Part shown: positions 21,801 to 28,407 of the stretch, piece by piece
How the letters are laid out: each line of letters begins with the position of its first letter
Position numbering within the stretch: position 1 is the stretch's first letter
Source of the DNA: Pedobacter suwonensis
GTDB taxonomy: Bacteria; Bacteroidota; Bacteroidia; Sphingobacteriales; Sphingobacteriaceae
DNA length: 64,000 bases
Direction: 5' to 3'
NCBI RefSeq assembly: GCF_900111825.1
Contig: NZ_FOJM01000012.1
Coordinates: 1 to 64,000 of the forward strand
The notes under the pieces: model-generated
What the model was told of the DNA's origin: nothing
Databases searched by the model: none
Seen by the model: only the letters and a program-made list of their open reading frames with translations
Program-made: the position numbers and the translations under genes

Positions 21801-22209
21801 CATCAAGATATGAAGATGCCAAACCATTTTGTTCGGCAAAGATTTTCAATTTTTCTAAAACCGAAGCGCTGGCAATTAGGTATGGTTTTTTTAAAACTGT
21901 CCAGACCTGAAACAATTTTTTCTTATGATCATCTTTCTGTCCGATAGATAAAGGAACAGGTATTATTCCTCCGAGGATGCAGGCCCAGAAAACAATGAGG
22001 TATGTCTTATTGTCTTCCACCTGCAGAATCATTTCATTACCGCCTTCTACACCTTCTGCCTGAAAAAATGAAAGAACTTTAAGTGCTTCCGCATAAAGTT
22101 GATTATAAGATAAGAAATCTTCTTTTATACTGTCTTCAATAAAAGTCACACCAATTGATTTCAATGCTGCACAACGCTGCAGCATTCGGACAAGAGTTCT
22201 TTCTGACAT
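15847..22209 (-). CDS. NRPS, lipo-initiating first protein (FAAL-ACP-C-A-PCP-E; predicted D-Asn)
   Basis: The protein has 2120 residues. Residues 1-560 form a fatty acyl-AMP ligase (FSSGSTGYPKG, the SWMPLTHDMGMIG motif and the TSGKLQR C-terminal lysine), which activates a fatty acid as acyl-AMP and loads it on the following carrier (FFAIGGNS near 608). A condensation domain (SPVQRRLYF, HHIISDGLS near 790) then joins the acyl chain to the first amino acid. The adenylation domain (YTSGTTGDPKG near 1240) has pocket residues DLTKIGEVG(K), the Asn code. PCP is FFEVGGDS (1626), the form usual before epimerisation domains. The C-terminal epimerisation domain has HHLVIDGVSWR near 1800 and FNYLGNFD. 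The tail IDQNELDSLFD resembles a donor COM helix. It is the first gene of the operon, and the product should be an N-acylated peptide starting with D-Asn. A possible 20-residue leader ORF ends 7 nt upstream. Confidence 0.97.
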   Translation of the reverse strand: MSERTLVRMLQRCAALKSIGVTFIEDSIKEDFLSYNQLYAEALKVLSFFQAEGVEGGNEMILQVEDNKTYLIVFWACILGGIIPVPLSIGQKDDHKKKLFQVWTVLKKPYLIASASVLEKLKIFAEQNGLASSYLDVEKSSIAIADIYSSDKAAVIFECQEDDIAFLQFSSGSTGYPKGIILTHQNLLTNIAAISKAAAYSATDTMLSWMPLTHDMGMIGFHLNPLFMQVNHYLIPTDAFVRRPSLWLDKATKHAVSILCSPNFGYKYVLKHCTEVEAAKWDLKAVRLIYNGAEPISEKLCHDFSEFLADYGLKENRIRPVYGLAEATLAVSISELEDEVITCYLDRTQMKAGDEILIVNRSDHHAVPIVNVGKAIESFSIIIADPHGLPLKDQVIGKIYIKGASVTAGYYNNEEETDKVVQPGGWLDTGDLGFIMNGSLYITGRSKDVIFINGQNYYPHDIENIAHSVKGIELNKIVIAGFFNHSAQKNEIIAFIFHRGALDKFVPIYHEVKAYVNSKTGIELDSIIPVKDIPRTTSGKLQRFRLIEFYIQGTYKAIGASLVSMLNTATDEKIVPAETVIEHRLLTIWKSLLGSVNFGITHDFFAIGGNSLRAAEFGMNVLKEFNVELSFEVIYKKRTIKELAMVIGSSALKEYHPIPVAPEYPSYPVSPVQRRLYFAWAMDKSSLAYNLPSAFSLAEEPDPEKIEKAVNQLITKHDSLRMTFLFTDEPEFKINGDIVFTLKVKKAAKDELIEELLRGMVKPFDLTSGPLFRIELIKMASGYLLFTDFHHIISDGLSVYMFLNELFLLYHGHELEELPIGYKDYAVKEVSAMDLTNHEKYWLDHLKGELPVLQMATDFQRPVIFDTNGGRVKFQLEGEVVPALKKLALTNKSTLHALLLAIYRILLFKYSGQQELIVGIPVAGRNHPDLQHLQGMFVNNLALKGPLMEGKGFIEYLESVTNSTNAGLSHQVYPFDYLIHKMNVKQDAGRNPLFDTMFMFQEIDLEKIGGRESLSATYFFDPEISKFDLSMEIHYKGGDNLTCFLEYSKSLFKKETALRIADHFKNLVAEILKDPFKQVTALRMISGEKKYPDESHFSKESFRQNNSIWPLIELQFNTKANHIAISDNENEMTYSALAEAVSRQVKMLERKGFKTNDVVGIQLGGSADFVISLLAVMKAGGIFVPIDPELPEERINYLLQNSKARFIINKEHGIIFNQHTNGNEEPETKNLAYILYTSGTTGDPKGVMIAHYSLFNYITWAAETYVGTEELDFPLFTSVSFDLTLTSVFVPLITGNQIIIYRDGDGEMLIEKIVKDNKAGVVKLTPSHLRILRELPLHEPMAMKRKLRKFIVGGENFDSQLARDIFYKFNGNVELFNEYGPTEATVGCMIHRYHPEEKYLSVPIGIPIPHTRLYILDKYLMPVPEGVIAELYISGEGLAQGYLFNEVLTHEKFIANPFLDGELMYKTGDLVRQIDGGLLEYVGRTDSQVKINGYRIEPSEIEFHLASHENISDAVVVLTDSGSAKILSAFFVCKDINDPVAANALRDFLSLKLPHYMVPARFIVLNAIPLTKNGKIDYQALQKSDIQEQSVKVKHGATTPMESAILEVWEKVLRQNNFSITDNFFEVGGDSIKAVQIASRLLEKGIKVEAKKILTYQTVQEISKNSKYVEITVDQKLQNNDETVKGLTPIASWFFGQQFKTPEFFNQSVVLKFKKKADIKLLEEAFQYLIAHHDGLRSNYAGEKQIPFINDKHLNQAFLIERVAEPGLLMSLKSNFHLETSLLIKAAVFSDYSTNDFLFITAHHLVIDGVSWRIFLDDLYTLYNQLQTQQQVLLPSKTTVSIDWDKIRNIPKYKEQEEYWKIQESATFSVPLDFETDQWTIGTKGKVNCILEQEETAFLTGKANRPYKTDTQMLLLTAIALALKNWTGKTQVVIEMENHGRNVEFADFSRTIGWFTAMYPLILETGDSGIGSQIKNIKEQIRAIPDDGIGYGILRHAADNEFANKISEVRFNYLGNFDAEFDNDLFGYTGDYHTEDTAPGNQLTAKLDFNLMIMNGSLHTEMAFNTEAHKVSTMTILLDSFNQYLNLILEHTRNENDVHFSPSDFDAVAIDQNELDSLFD

Positions 22210-22805
22210 ATAATATTTAAGCCTTAACTAAAGCAGTTAGAAATATGATAATTAAAAGGGGAATAAGATTTAAGTTCATGTTTTTGAAATGATTATAAAA
22301 TCATCGTCCGGGGAAACAAGAACAACCGTGAATTGATTAGAATACCGTTTAACAAGGGTAATTCGAGGTCCGCTAAGGAAAAAGTTTACAGCTCTGCTGA
22401 AAGCAGTCACAAAACGGCTTTGATACTAATAAATACTGCAATAAACAATATTCAGACTACAATAATATGTAAGACAATTATAACTTATTAATGTGTAAAA
22501 AACAATATTTTTAAGTATTATATATTAAATACATAAATCAATTAATATACACACACATATTTTTATTTTCCGAATTAATAAAAATGATATTAAATGATAA
22601 TTAAATCTGTGCTATCTATTTATTAATACATAAAAATTAAACCATATACAATCGGCATCACGCTTACAAGATCTGATATAGTATTGAAAATAAACGTCAA
22701 ATGTTATTTATAATACAAGTACCTAATGCTTTAATCCCTTAAAACATTTTATTTATTTTTAAATCAAGAAGGCTAATGGTTTATTTATTATATATTAGCG
22801 TAGTA
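22210..22805. other. AT-rich divergent intergenic region between the NRPS operon and the ECF sigma operon
   Basis: This segment must hold the promoters for both the leftward NRPS operon and the rightward sigma factor operon. Bases 22430-22770 are extremely AT-rich. Two small inverted repeats are visible: ATGATT-ataa-AATCAT at 22289-22304 and CTGCT-gaa-AGCAG just before 22410. I found no convincing TAnnTTTG -7 element on either strand, so neither promoter is assigned. Apart from the 20-codon frame next to the NRPS start I see no gene. Confidence 0.6.
22217..22279 (-). CDS. possible 20-residue hydrophobic leader peptide before the NRPS operon
   Basis: An ATG at 22279 opens a 20-codon frame, MNLNLIPLLIIIFLTALVKA, ending in TAA 7 nt before the ATG of the FAAL-NRPS gene. 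The peptide is almost entirely apolar and looks like a bare signal peptide or membrane helix. It could be a translated leader that couples ribosome movement to NRPS expression, or simply a chance frame in AT-rich DNA. A 6-bp inverted repeat with a 4-nt loop (22289-22304) lies directly upstream. No Shine-Dalgarno sequence is visible, which is normal for this phylum and does not help decide. I cannot show that it is expressed. Confidence 0.22.
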   Translation of the reverse strand: MNLNLIPLLIIIFLTALVKA

Positions 22806-23399
22806 ATGAAAATGCATAATTTACATAAAATAAGCGATGAAGAACTTGTTAATCTTCTTACAAAAGACAATCAAAAAGCTTTTACTGAGATTTATAATCG
22901 CTATGCATTAAACCTGGCGGACTTTGCAATTTCAAAACTTAACCAGGTAGAAGACGCCCAGGACATCATACACGACTTATTCATTAAACTATGGGAAGGA
23001 CGTCGTTCTTTAATCATTACCGCTAATCTTAAAACCTATCTTTTCACTTTAGTCCGCTATAAGGTAATTGACAAAATACGTCATAATATTACACGAAGAG
23101 AATATGCAAGTACTGCTCAGCGTATCGCTGACTACTTCGACCATGGAACAAATCAGCAACTGGAAGTCAGAGAACTAAATCTTCTACTTCAAAACTCGCT
23201 GAAAGAAATGCCACCAAGGGTACAGCAAATTTATCAGCTAAGCCGTCATCAACATCATTCTGTTGCTGAAATTGCAAAATCCCTTAACATATCCACACAA
23301 ACCGTTAAGAACCAATTATCTAAAGCCCTTAAACATCTAAAAAAATCAATAGGTAATGTGATCATTATCATTGCTATCTTAATCAATAACAGTTTATAA
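22806..23399 (+). CDS. ECF RNA polymerase sigma factor, FecI-like
   Basis: A sigma-70 family extracytoplasmic-function factor. Region 2 covers the stretch with AFTEIYNRYALNLADFA and DAQDIIHDLFIKLWEG. Region 4 is the C-terminal helix-turn-helix near HSVAEIAKSLNISTQTVKNQ. The frame opens at 22776, but the extra leading residues (MVYLLYISVV) are unlike the family, so I start at ATG 22806; 22812 is also possible. It is followed after 90 nt by a FecR gene and then a TonB-dependent receptor with an STN domain, the standard cell-surface signalling order: receptor senses ligand, FecR relays, sigma factor transcribes the receptor operon. The C-terminus is hydrophobic (VIIIIAILINNSL), which is seen in many Bacteroidota members. 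It is transcribed divergently from the NRPS operon. Confidence 0.93.
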   Translation: MKMHNLHKISDEELVNLLTKDNQKAFTEIYNRYALNLADFAISKLNQVEDAQDIIHDLFIKLWEGRRSLIITANLKTYLFTLVRYKVIDKIRHNITRREYASTAQRIADYFDHGTNQQLEVRELNLLLQNSLKEMPPRVQQIYQLSRHQHHSVAEIAKSLNISTQTVKNQLSKALKHLKKSIGNVIIIIAILINNSL

Positions 23400-23489
23400 T
23401 CCTAACCCAATTTAAAGGGTAGCAATTATTTTTCATTTTCATGTAGTACTACCACCATACTTATCCGACTACTGGTAAATCTGAAAAGA

Positions 23490-24470
23490 ATGAATTATCA
23501 GGATATTAAATTGTTGCTGGATCGATACCAGAAAGGAGCAACAACAGAGCACGAAAATGAAGTTATAGAGAAATGGTTCGTAGAAACCAAACATCAGAAT
23601 GCGCAATGGAATCAGCTAAATAAAACTGATAAAGAGGAATGGAAAGATAATCTTTATAAAAAGATTTTACAAACTGCTCAATTAGATGAACCAAAAAAAA
23701 TAATATATCCCGCAACCCTAACCAAAAAAAACTATCGATTTCAGGCGGCTGCTGCAATTTTATTCTTCATCTTTCTTGGTGTATTTTTCTTCAAGGCTTC
23801 ATATAAACCTGCAACGCTTACCGCATTGAATGTTCCAAAAAATCAAAAACAACAAATAAAACTCAGTGATGGAAGTATAGTATGGATAAATGCAGATTCT
23901 AAATTAAGTTATCCTAAATCTTTTAATCAGAACAAAAGAGAGGTTTACCTGGAAGGTGAGGCTTATTTTGATGTTCATCATGATATAAAAAAGCCTTTCA
24001 TAGTACATACAGCTACACTTAAAACAACGGTACTGGGAACCGCATTCAATATCAATACCAGAAATAACGCCGATAAAATTGTCATTACCGTAACGAGAGG
24101 CAAAGTAAGTGTTAGTGACGGCAGCCGGGTGATAGGCATTATAACACCAAATAGCCAGATTAGCTTTAATAAAAATAACCATCAGTATATGCTGCATGAA
24201 GTAAACGCAAAAGAAGTAATTGCATGGCAGGAAAGTGACCTGCATTTTGATGAGATTACCTTCGAACAGGCCGCTCAAATGCTTCAAAAACGATTTAAAA
24301 TTTCTATTAGGTTCAATAATGAGAAACTGAAAAAATGCCAGTTTTCCGGAATTGCATTAAAAGATAAAAGTTTAAACGAAATCCTTAATGTAATCTGCGC
24401 ATTCAATAAAGCTACCTACCATTACGACACCGAAAAAAACATCATTATTGATGGTAAAGGATGTGATTAG
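23490..24470 (+). CDS. FecR-family anti-sigma / signal relay protein
   Basis: The protein has 326 residues. A cytoplasmic N-terminal segment of about 85 residues would bind the sigma factor. One membrane segment follows (AAAILFFIFLGVFFF, about 88-104). The periplasmic FecR domain comes next (QIKLSDGSIVWINADSKLSYP, YLEGEAYFDVHHD, KPFIVHT, TTVLGTAFNIN), then a C-terminal domain (LHFDEITFEQAAQMLQKRFKI) of the DUF4974 type. In known systems FecR touches the receptor STN domain in the periplasm and controls its partner ECF factor. Here the partners are the sigma gene 90 nt upstream and the receptor 55 nt downstream. The ligand sensed is unknown. Confidence 0.93.
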   Translation: MNYQDIKLLLDRYQKGATTEHENEVIEKWFVETKHQNAQWNQLNKTDKEEWKDNLYKKILQTAQLDEPKKIIYPATLTKKNYRFQAAAAILFFIFLGVFFFKASYKPATLTALNVPKNQKQQIKLSDGSIVWINADSKLSYPKSFNQNKREVYLEGEAYFDVHHDIKKPFIVHTATLKTTVLGTAFNINTRNNADKIVITVTRGKVSVSDGSRVIGIITPNSQISFNKNNHQYMLHEVNAKEVIAWQESDLHFDEITFEQAAQMLQKRFKISIRFNNEKLKKCQFSGIALKDKSLNEILNVICAFNKATYHYDTEKNIIIDGKGCD

Positions 24471-24525
24471 CCCCGCATAAGTCCTTATTAAATTTATACA
24501 ATATACAATTAACTTACATACACAG

Positions 24526-27234
24526 ATGCGCAGCAGTTTATTTATTCTTATCATTACCATTATAGGCCTAAGTACATTAGTTGCCCCTCCGCTAAAAGGA
24601 CAGGATATTTCTACTGAAAAAGTAACGCTGGGACTTCTAAATGAAAATCTTTTATCTGCAATAAAAAAAATTGAAGGCCAAAGCAGTTTCAGATTTTTTT
24701 ACAGAAAATCTGCCATCGACAGTATTACCACGCTTTCTATTTCATCGGGAACACGTACAATCGAAAACACATTAATAGAATTACTTAAAAATTCAGCATT
24801 ATCTTTCCGCCAGATAGATAAAAATATTTTACTCGAAAAAAGTAGTCCTCAAACCAATTATGTTATTCAGGGAAGGGTAAGCAGTACAGGGCGTAAGCCA
24901 GTGGTTTTTGCATCAATTAATATCAAAAAAATCAATTCGGATAAGATTATACAATCTACTTTAACCGATAGTGCAGGATATTTTCAATTAAAGATCTCTC
25001 AAAAGGGAGATTATCAGATTAGTATCTCATCCATAGAAACGCTTCCTTTTTCAATAAAAGTATCATTAGGAGAACAACAAAATATTACATTACCCGAAGT
25101 TACCCTTCCTCCTATTGTTAATAATCTCAAAGAAGTTGTTATAGCAGGAAAAAAAGTATACATGGAACAACGATTAGACCGCACAATAATTAATGTAGGT
25201 GCATTGATTTCAAACGATGGAGCCAATGCTTTAGAAGTGCTCGAAAAATCACCTGGTGTGGTTGTTGATGGAAATGGCAATATTAGTTTCAAAGGGAAAT
25301 CTGGTGTTACGGTTTTTATAGACGGTAAACCTACGTATTTATCCGGAAGTAATCTTTCGAGTTACCTCAAATCACTTCCCTCATCTGCACTGGACCAGAT
25401 TGAATTAATGGATAACCCTCCTGCAAAATATGATGCAGCAGGAAACTCCGGGGTAATTAACATTAAGACAAAAAAGTCAAAAGCCCAGGGATTTAACGGT
25501 GCTTTCTCCTCAAGTTTGGGCCAGGCACATTATACACAGAACAGTGAAAGTTTGAATTTAAACTACCGCGTTAATAAAATAAATTTCTTTTCTAATGCCT
25601 CTTACAACCTGAATCAAAACTACCGAAAATTAGATTTAGACAGAAATTATTTTAATAACAATGGAAATCTTAATTCAGTTTTTGAACAAACGCAATATAT
25701 CAAAAGCAGAACCCATGCAATAAACTTAAAGCTTGGCATGGATTACTACTCATCACCCAAAACAACATGGGGGATAGTATTTATAGGCTCGGCTTCCCCG
25801 GGCAAAACAGATAATCCTTCTATTAATCAATTACTGAATCAAAATCGCCAGATTGATTCCATCATCACAGCTGATAATAAGAGCAAAAATCGCTTTTACA
25901 ATACAGGTGTCAATCTAAACTACAGCCATCAGTTCGATAGCCTGGGCAAACAACTAACATTTGACCTGGACTATTTAAATTATAATTCACGTATTGATCA
26001 ATCTTTTATCAATCAATCATTTTCATCAAATGGAATGCTTGCAAATATCCAGACAATTTCAAGTAATTTACCTACCAATATTAACATTTGGTCTGCAAAA
26101 GCAGATTATTCCCATCCTTTAGGTAAAGATGCTAAACTTGAAGCAGGTATAAAAAGCAGTTATGTAAACACTGATAATGAAGCCAATTACTTCAACCAGA
26201 TAAATGAAACACTTACAACTAACTATAACCTAACGAATCATTTTCTTTATAAAGAAAACATTAATGCAGTGTATGCAAATTTCACCAAAAAATTCAAAAG
26301 ACTATCTCTGCAACTAGGCTTACGTGCAGAAAACACCAACGCAAAAGGTAATCAAATAGGTAACCCAACGCGTCAGGATTCATCATTTGTTAGAAACTAT
26401 ACTAATTTATTTCCTACAGCATATTTTTCCTACAAACTCGATACTTTAGGAAAAAATGTCTTGATTGCTTCTTACGGCAGAAGAATACGCAGACCTTATT
26501 ATCAGGACTTGAATCCCTTTATTACAATTTCCGACAAATTCACCTACTCTTCAGGGAATCCATTTTTAAAGCCGCAATATTCTGACAATTACAAATTATC
26601 TTATAATTATAAAAGCATATTTACTGTTGCACTTTATTATAATCGCATCAGTGATATTCAAAATGAAGTGATCAGACAGGAAGGAAACATTTTCATTGAC
26701 GGGACTGGAAATATTGGCAGAGCCACCTTCCTTGGAGCATCGGTAAATATTGGGTTGCAACCAAATGACTGGTGGTTCTTTAACACCTATATCCAGGTAT
26801 TCCGTAATAACTTTAAAGGACAGTTATTTTCCACTTATCTTGATCAGTCTTCCACTTTTGGAGAACTCAATTTAACAAGTCAATTCACTTTACAAAAGGG
26901 CTGGAGCGCAGAAATCAGTGGTTTTTATATCACCAGACGGGTAAATGGACAGTTTATCAATTACGCCAATGGTCAATTGAACGCTGGTATTCAGAAAAAA
27001 ATATTCAATAATAAGGGATCAATTAAGTTCAATGCAAGAGATATTCTCAAGACCTACAGAGCTGATGGATTAACAAACTTCATCCCAAATGCTACTTCTT
27101 CTTTTAGGAACAGGTTCAATTCACAGGTATTTACGCTTGGATTCACTTATAATTTTGGCGGACCTAGTGGTGCAGAGAAAAAGCGTAAAACCGGAAGTGC
27201 AGACATTGAGAAAGACCGTATAAAAACACAATAA
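24526..27234 (+). CDS. TonB-dependent outer membrane receptor with STN domain (OMP beta-barrel type, not SusC)
   Basis: The protein has 902 residues with a signal peptide (cleavage near PPLKGQ). An STN domain (about 28-105) typical of signalling receptors comes first, then a carboxypeptidase-regulatory-like beta-sandwich (about 112-195). The plug is next (about 205-320: ALEVLEKSPGVVVDGNG, VFIDGKPTYLSG, AAGNSGVINIKTKK), followed by a 22-strand-type barrel with many aromatic strand ends. The plug lacks the long SusC signature and no SusD follows, so it probably works alone, taking up a small ligand with TonB energy and signalling through FecR. It sits divergent from the NRPS operon. Re-uptake or sensing of the lipopeptide or a competitor product is possible but is only inference. 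No ligand can be read from sequence. Confidence 0.92.
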   Translation: MRSSLFILIITIIGLSTLVAPPLKGQDISTEKVTLGLLNENLLSAIKKIEGQSSFRFFYRKSAIDSITTLSISSGTRTIENTLIELLKNSALSFRQIDKNILLEKSSPQTNYVIQGRVSSTGRKPVVFASINIKKINSDKIIQSTLTDSAGYFQLKISQKGDYQISISSIETLPFSIKVSLGEQQNITLPEVTLPPIVNNLKEVVIAGKKVYMEQRLDRTIINVGALISNDGANALEVLEKSPGVVVDGNGNISFKGKSGVTVFIDGKPTYLSGSNLSSYLKSLPSSALDQIELMDNPPAKYDAAGNSGVINIKTKKSKAQGFNGAFSSSLGQAHYTQNSESLNLNYRVNKINFFSNASYNLNQNYRKLDLDRNYFNNNGNLNSVFEQTQYIKSRTHAINLKLGMDYYSSPKTTWGIVFIGSASPGKTDNPSINQLLNQNRQIDSIITADNKSKNRFYNTGVNLNYSHQFDSLGKQLTFDLDYLNYNSRIDQSFINQSFSSNGMLANIQTISSNLPTNINIWSAKADYSHPLGKDAKLEAGIKSSYVNTDNEANYFNQINETLTTNYNLTNHFLYKENINAVYANFTKKFKRLSLQLGLRAENTNAKGNQIGNPTRQDSSFVRNYTNLFPTAYFSYKLDTLGKNVLIASYGRRIRRPYYQDLNPFITISDKFTYSSGNPFLKPQYSDNYKLSYNYKSIFTVALYYNRISDIQNEVIRQEGNIFIDGTGNIGRATFLGASVNIGLQPNDWWFFNTYIQVFRNNFKGQLFSTYLDQSSTFGELNLTSQFTLQKGWSAEISGFYITRRVNGQFINYANGQLNAGIQKKIFNNKGSIKFNARDILKTYRADGLTNFIPNATSSFRNRFNSQVFTLGFTYNFGGPSGAEKKRKTGSADIEKDRIKTQ

Positions 27235-27246
27235 TATAGAAATCCC

Positions 27247-27810
27247 ATGAAAAATTTATTAACACTTGTATTGCTGCTACCAATTATTGTAAGTGCTCAG
27301 AAAGTTGTTTTTCCGACAGATAGTGTAACAAACCTGGTCTCGTATTCTTTTACAGCACAGGTACCGGAAACCGCTCAAAATATTCTTTTTAACCGTGCAA
27401 AAAACTGGTTTGATCAAGAAAATAAATCCGGCCAGCTTCTTTCTGTACAGGAGCGGGAGGAAGCTGGCCTATTATCCTCAAAAAAAAACCTTATCAGAAA
27501 ATATAGCTACAATACAACAGATACCATACCCATCGCTTACCAGATAGAATTTACAGTAAGGTTGATAGCACAAAACAACATATATAAGATAATTTTAACT
27601 GATTACAGTACTAAAACCACTATCCTAGACATCACATCTGTTGCTCCTATAGAAGAAGTTTTTTCTTTAAACAGGCAAAAGAAAACCAGAAGTACTCTGC
27701 CTAATAAAGATGAACAGGAAACGCTTAGAATCAGAAATGACCTAGCCAAATTCGTTGATGAATCAAGCAAGGATTGTATTTCAAAATTAAAAACAGCAAT
27801 GGCGCAATAA
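27247..27810 (+). CDS. DUF4468-like secreted protein
   Basis: The protein has 187 residues with a clear signal peptide (MKNLLTLVLLLPIIVSAQ). The body has the pattern I associate with the DUF4468 (TBP-like fold) family: a repeated helix-sheet unit with FNRAKNWF near residue 50, then YQIEFTVRLIAQNNIYKIILTD. Function is unknown for the family. It starts 12 nt after the receptor stop, so it belongs to the same sigma/FecR-controlled operon and is probably an exported partner. No cysteines for a lipoprotein anchor are present. The family assignment is from memory and moderately sure; the reading frame and signal peptide are clear. Confidence 0.82.
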   Translation: MKNLLTLVLLLPIIVSAQKVVFPTDSVTNLVSYSFTAQVPETAQNILFNRAKNWFDQENKSGQLLSVQEREEAGLLSSKKNLIRKYSYNTTDTIPIAYQIEFTVRLIAQNNIYKIILTDYSTKTTILDITSVAPIEEVFSLNRQKKTRSTLPNKDEQETLRIRNDLAKFVDESSKDCISKLKTAMAQ

Positions 27811-27888
27811 AGCGACTGTAAGTAATATAACTTATCAACAAGATGATTCAAAAGTAGTAAAAAGCATTTATTTCAACTTGACTAAAAT

Positions 27889-28407
27889 CTATAATTTTGA
27901 TCCATATTTTCTGATTGAGGACAGATTAACTTCAATAGATACAAATTGATTAATGCCATGAATTTTAACGGCAAATCTTGATTTGCTACTTTTTTTAAAA
28001 ACAATACCTTTTAGTCCATTAAATGCACCATCAGTTATTTCGACAAGATCGCCAGCCTCTATATGCTGTTCTACAGTCATTCCGGGAACAACTATCATTT
28101 TTTTTATTATATCTATTTCATTTTCCGAAATGGTGACAGGACTTCCATTGGAAGAAACGTAGCGTGACACGCCGTACACATTTAAAGCCTGATATTTGGT
28201 TTTATCATCGGCATACACGAATATGTAGTTGGGAAATAATGGTATTTCAACGGTTTTTTTCCTGTCACTCCATTTCCTAGTTACCTTGTGTACAGGCAGG
28301 AAACATGTAATATCTAATTGTGAGAACATATTTCTAACCTTCTTTTCATAATTTGGGTATGTGTAGATAACATACCACTTGGCAGTAGTGACATAAAAAA
28401 TACTCAT
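27889..28407 (-). CDS. UpxY/LoaP-type specialised NusG paralogue (transcription antiterminator)
   Basis: The protein has 172 residues. The N-terminal NGN domain is clear (AKWYVIYTYPNYEKKVRNMF, then ITCFLPVH, VEIPLFPNYIFVYAD), with the C-terminal KOW motif near 118-150 (EAGDLVEITDGAFNGLKGIVF). Specialised NusG paralogues (RfaH, Bacteroides UpxY, Bacillus LoaP) load on RNA polymerase at particular operons and suppress termination across long gene clusters. This gene is alone, on the same strand as the NRPS operon, and convergent with the sigma/receptor operon. Its likely client is the NRPS operon of more than 22 kb, although its start lies 6.2 kb from the NRPS start and I found no recruitment element. 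It is too short in linker and too divergent to be the housekeeping NusG, and no secE or ribosomal genes flank it. Confidence 0.9.
   Translation of the reverse strand: MSIFYVTTAKWYVIYTYPNYEKKVRNMFSQLDITCFLPVHKVTRKWSDRKKTVEIPLFPNYIFVYADDKTKYQALNVYGVSRYVSSNGSPVTISENEIDIIKKMIVVPGMTVEQHIEAGDLVEITDGAFNGLKGIVFKKSSKSRFAVKIHGINQFVSIEVNLSSIRKYGSKL

Noticed and set aside
1..22209. Siderophore synthesis as the role of the NRPS
   Set aside because: No salicylate/DHB ligase, hydroxamate enzyme or beta-hydroxylase is seen, and the Asn/Asn/Ser/Thr pockets with a FAAL starter fit a lipopeptide better. The flanking TonB receptor alone is not enough.
9502..22209. Recent duplication of the Asn A domain
   Set aside because: The two Asn A domains share the pocket code but differ at many positions around it (for example SFDLTITSIFIPLVTGGK versus SFDLTLTSVFVPLITGNQ), so a recent copy is unlikely.
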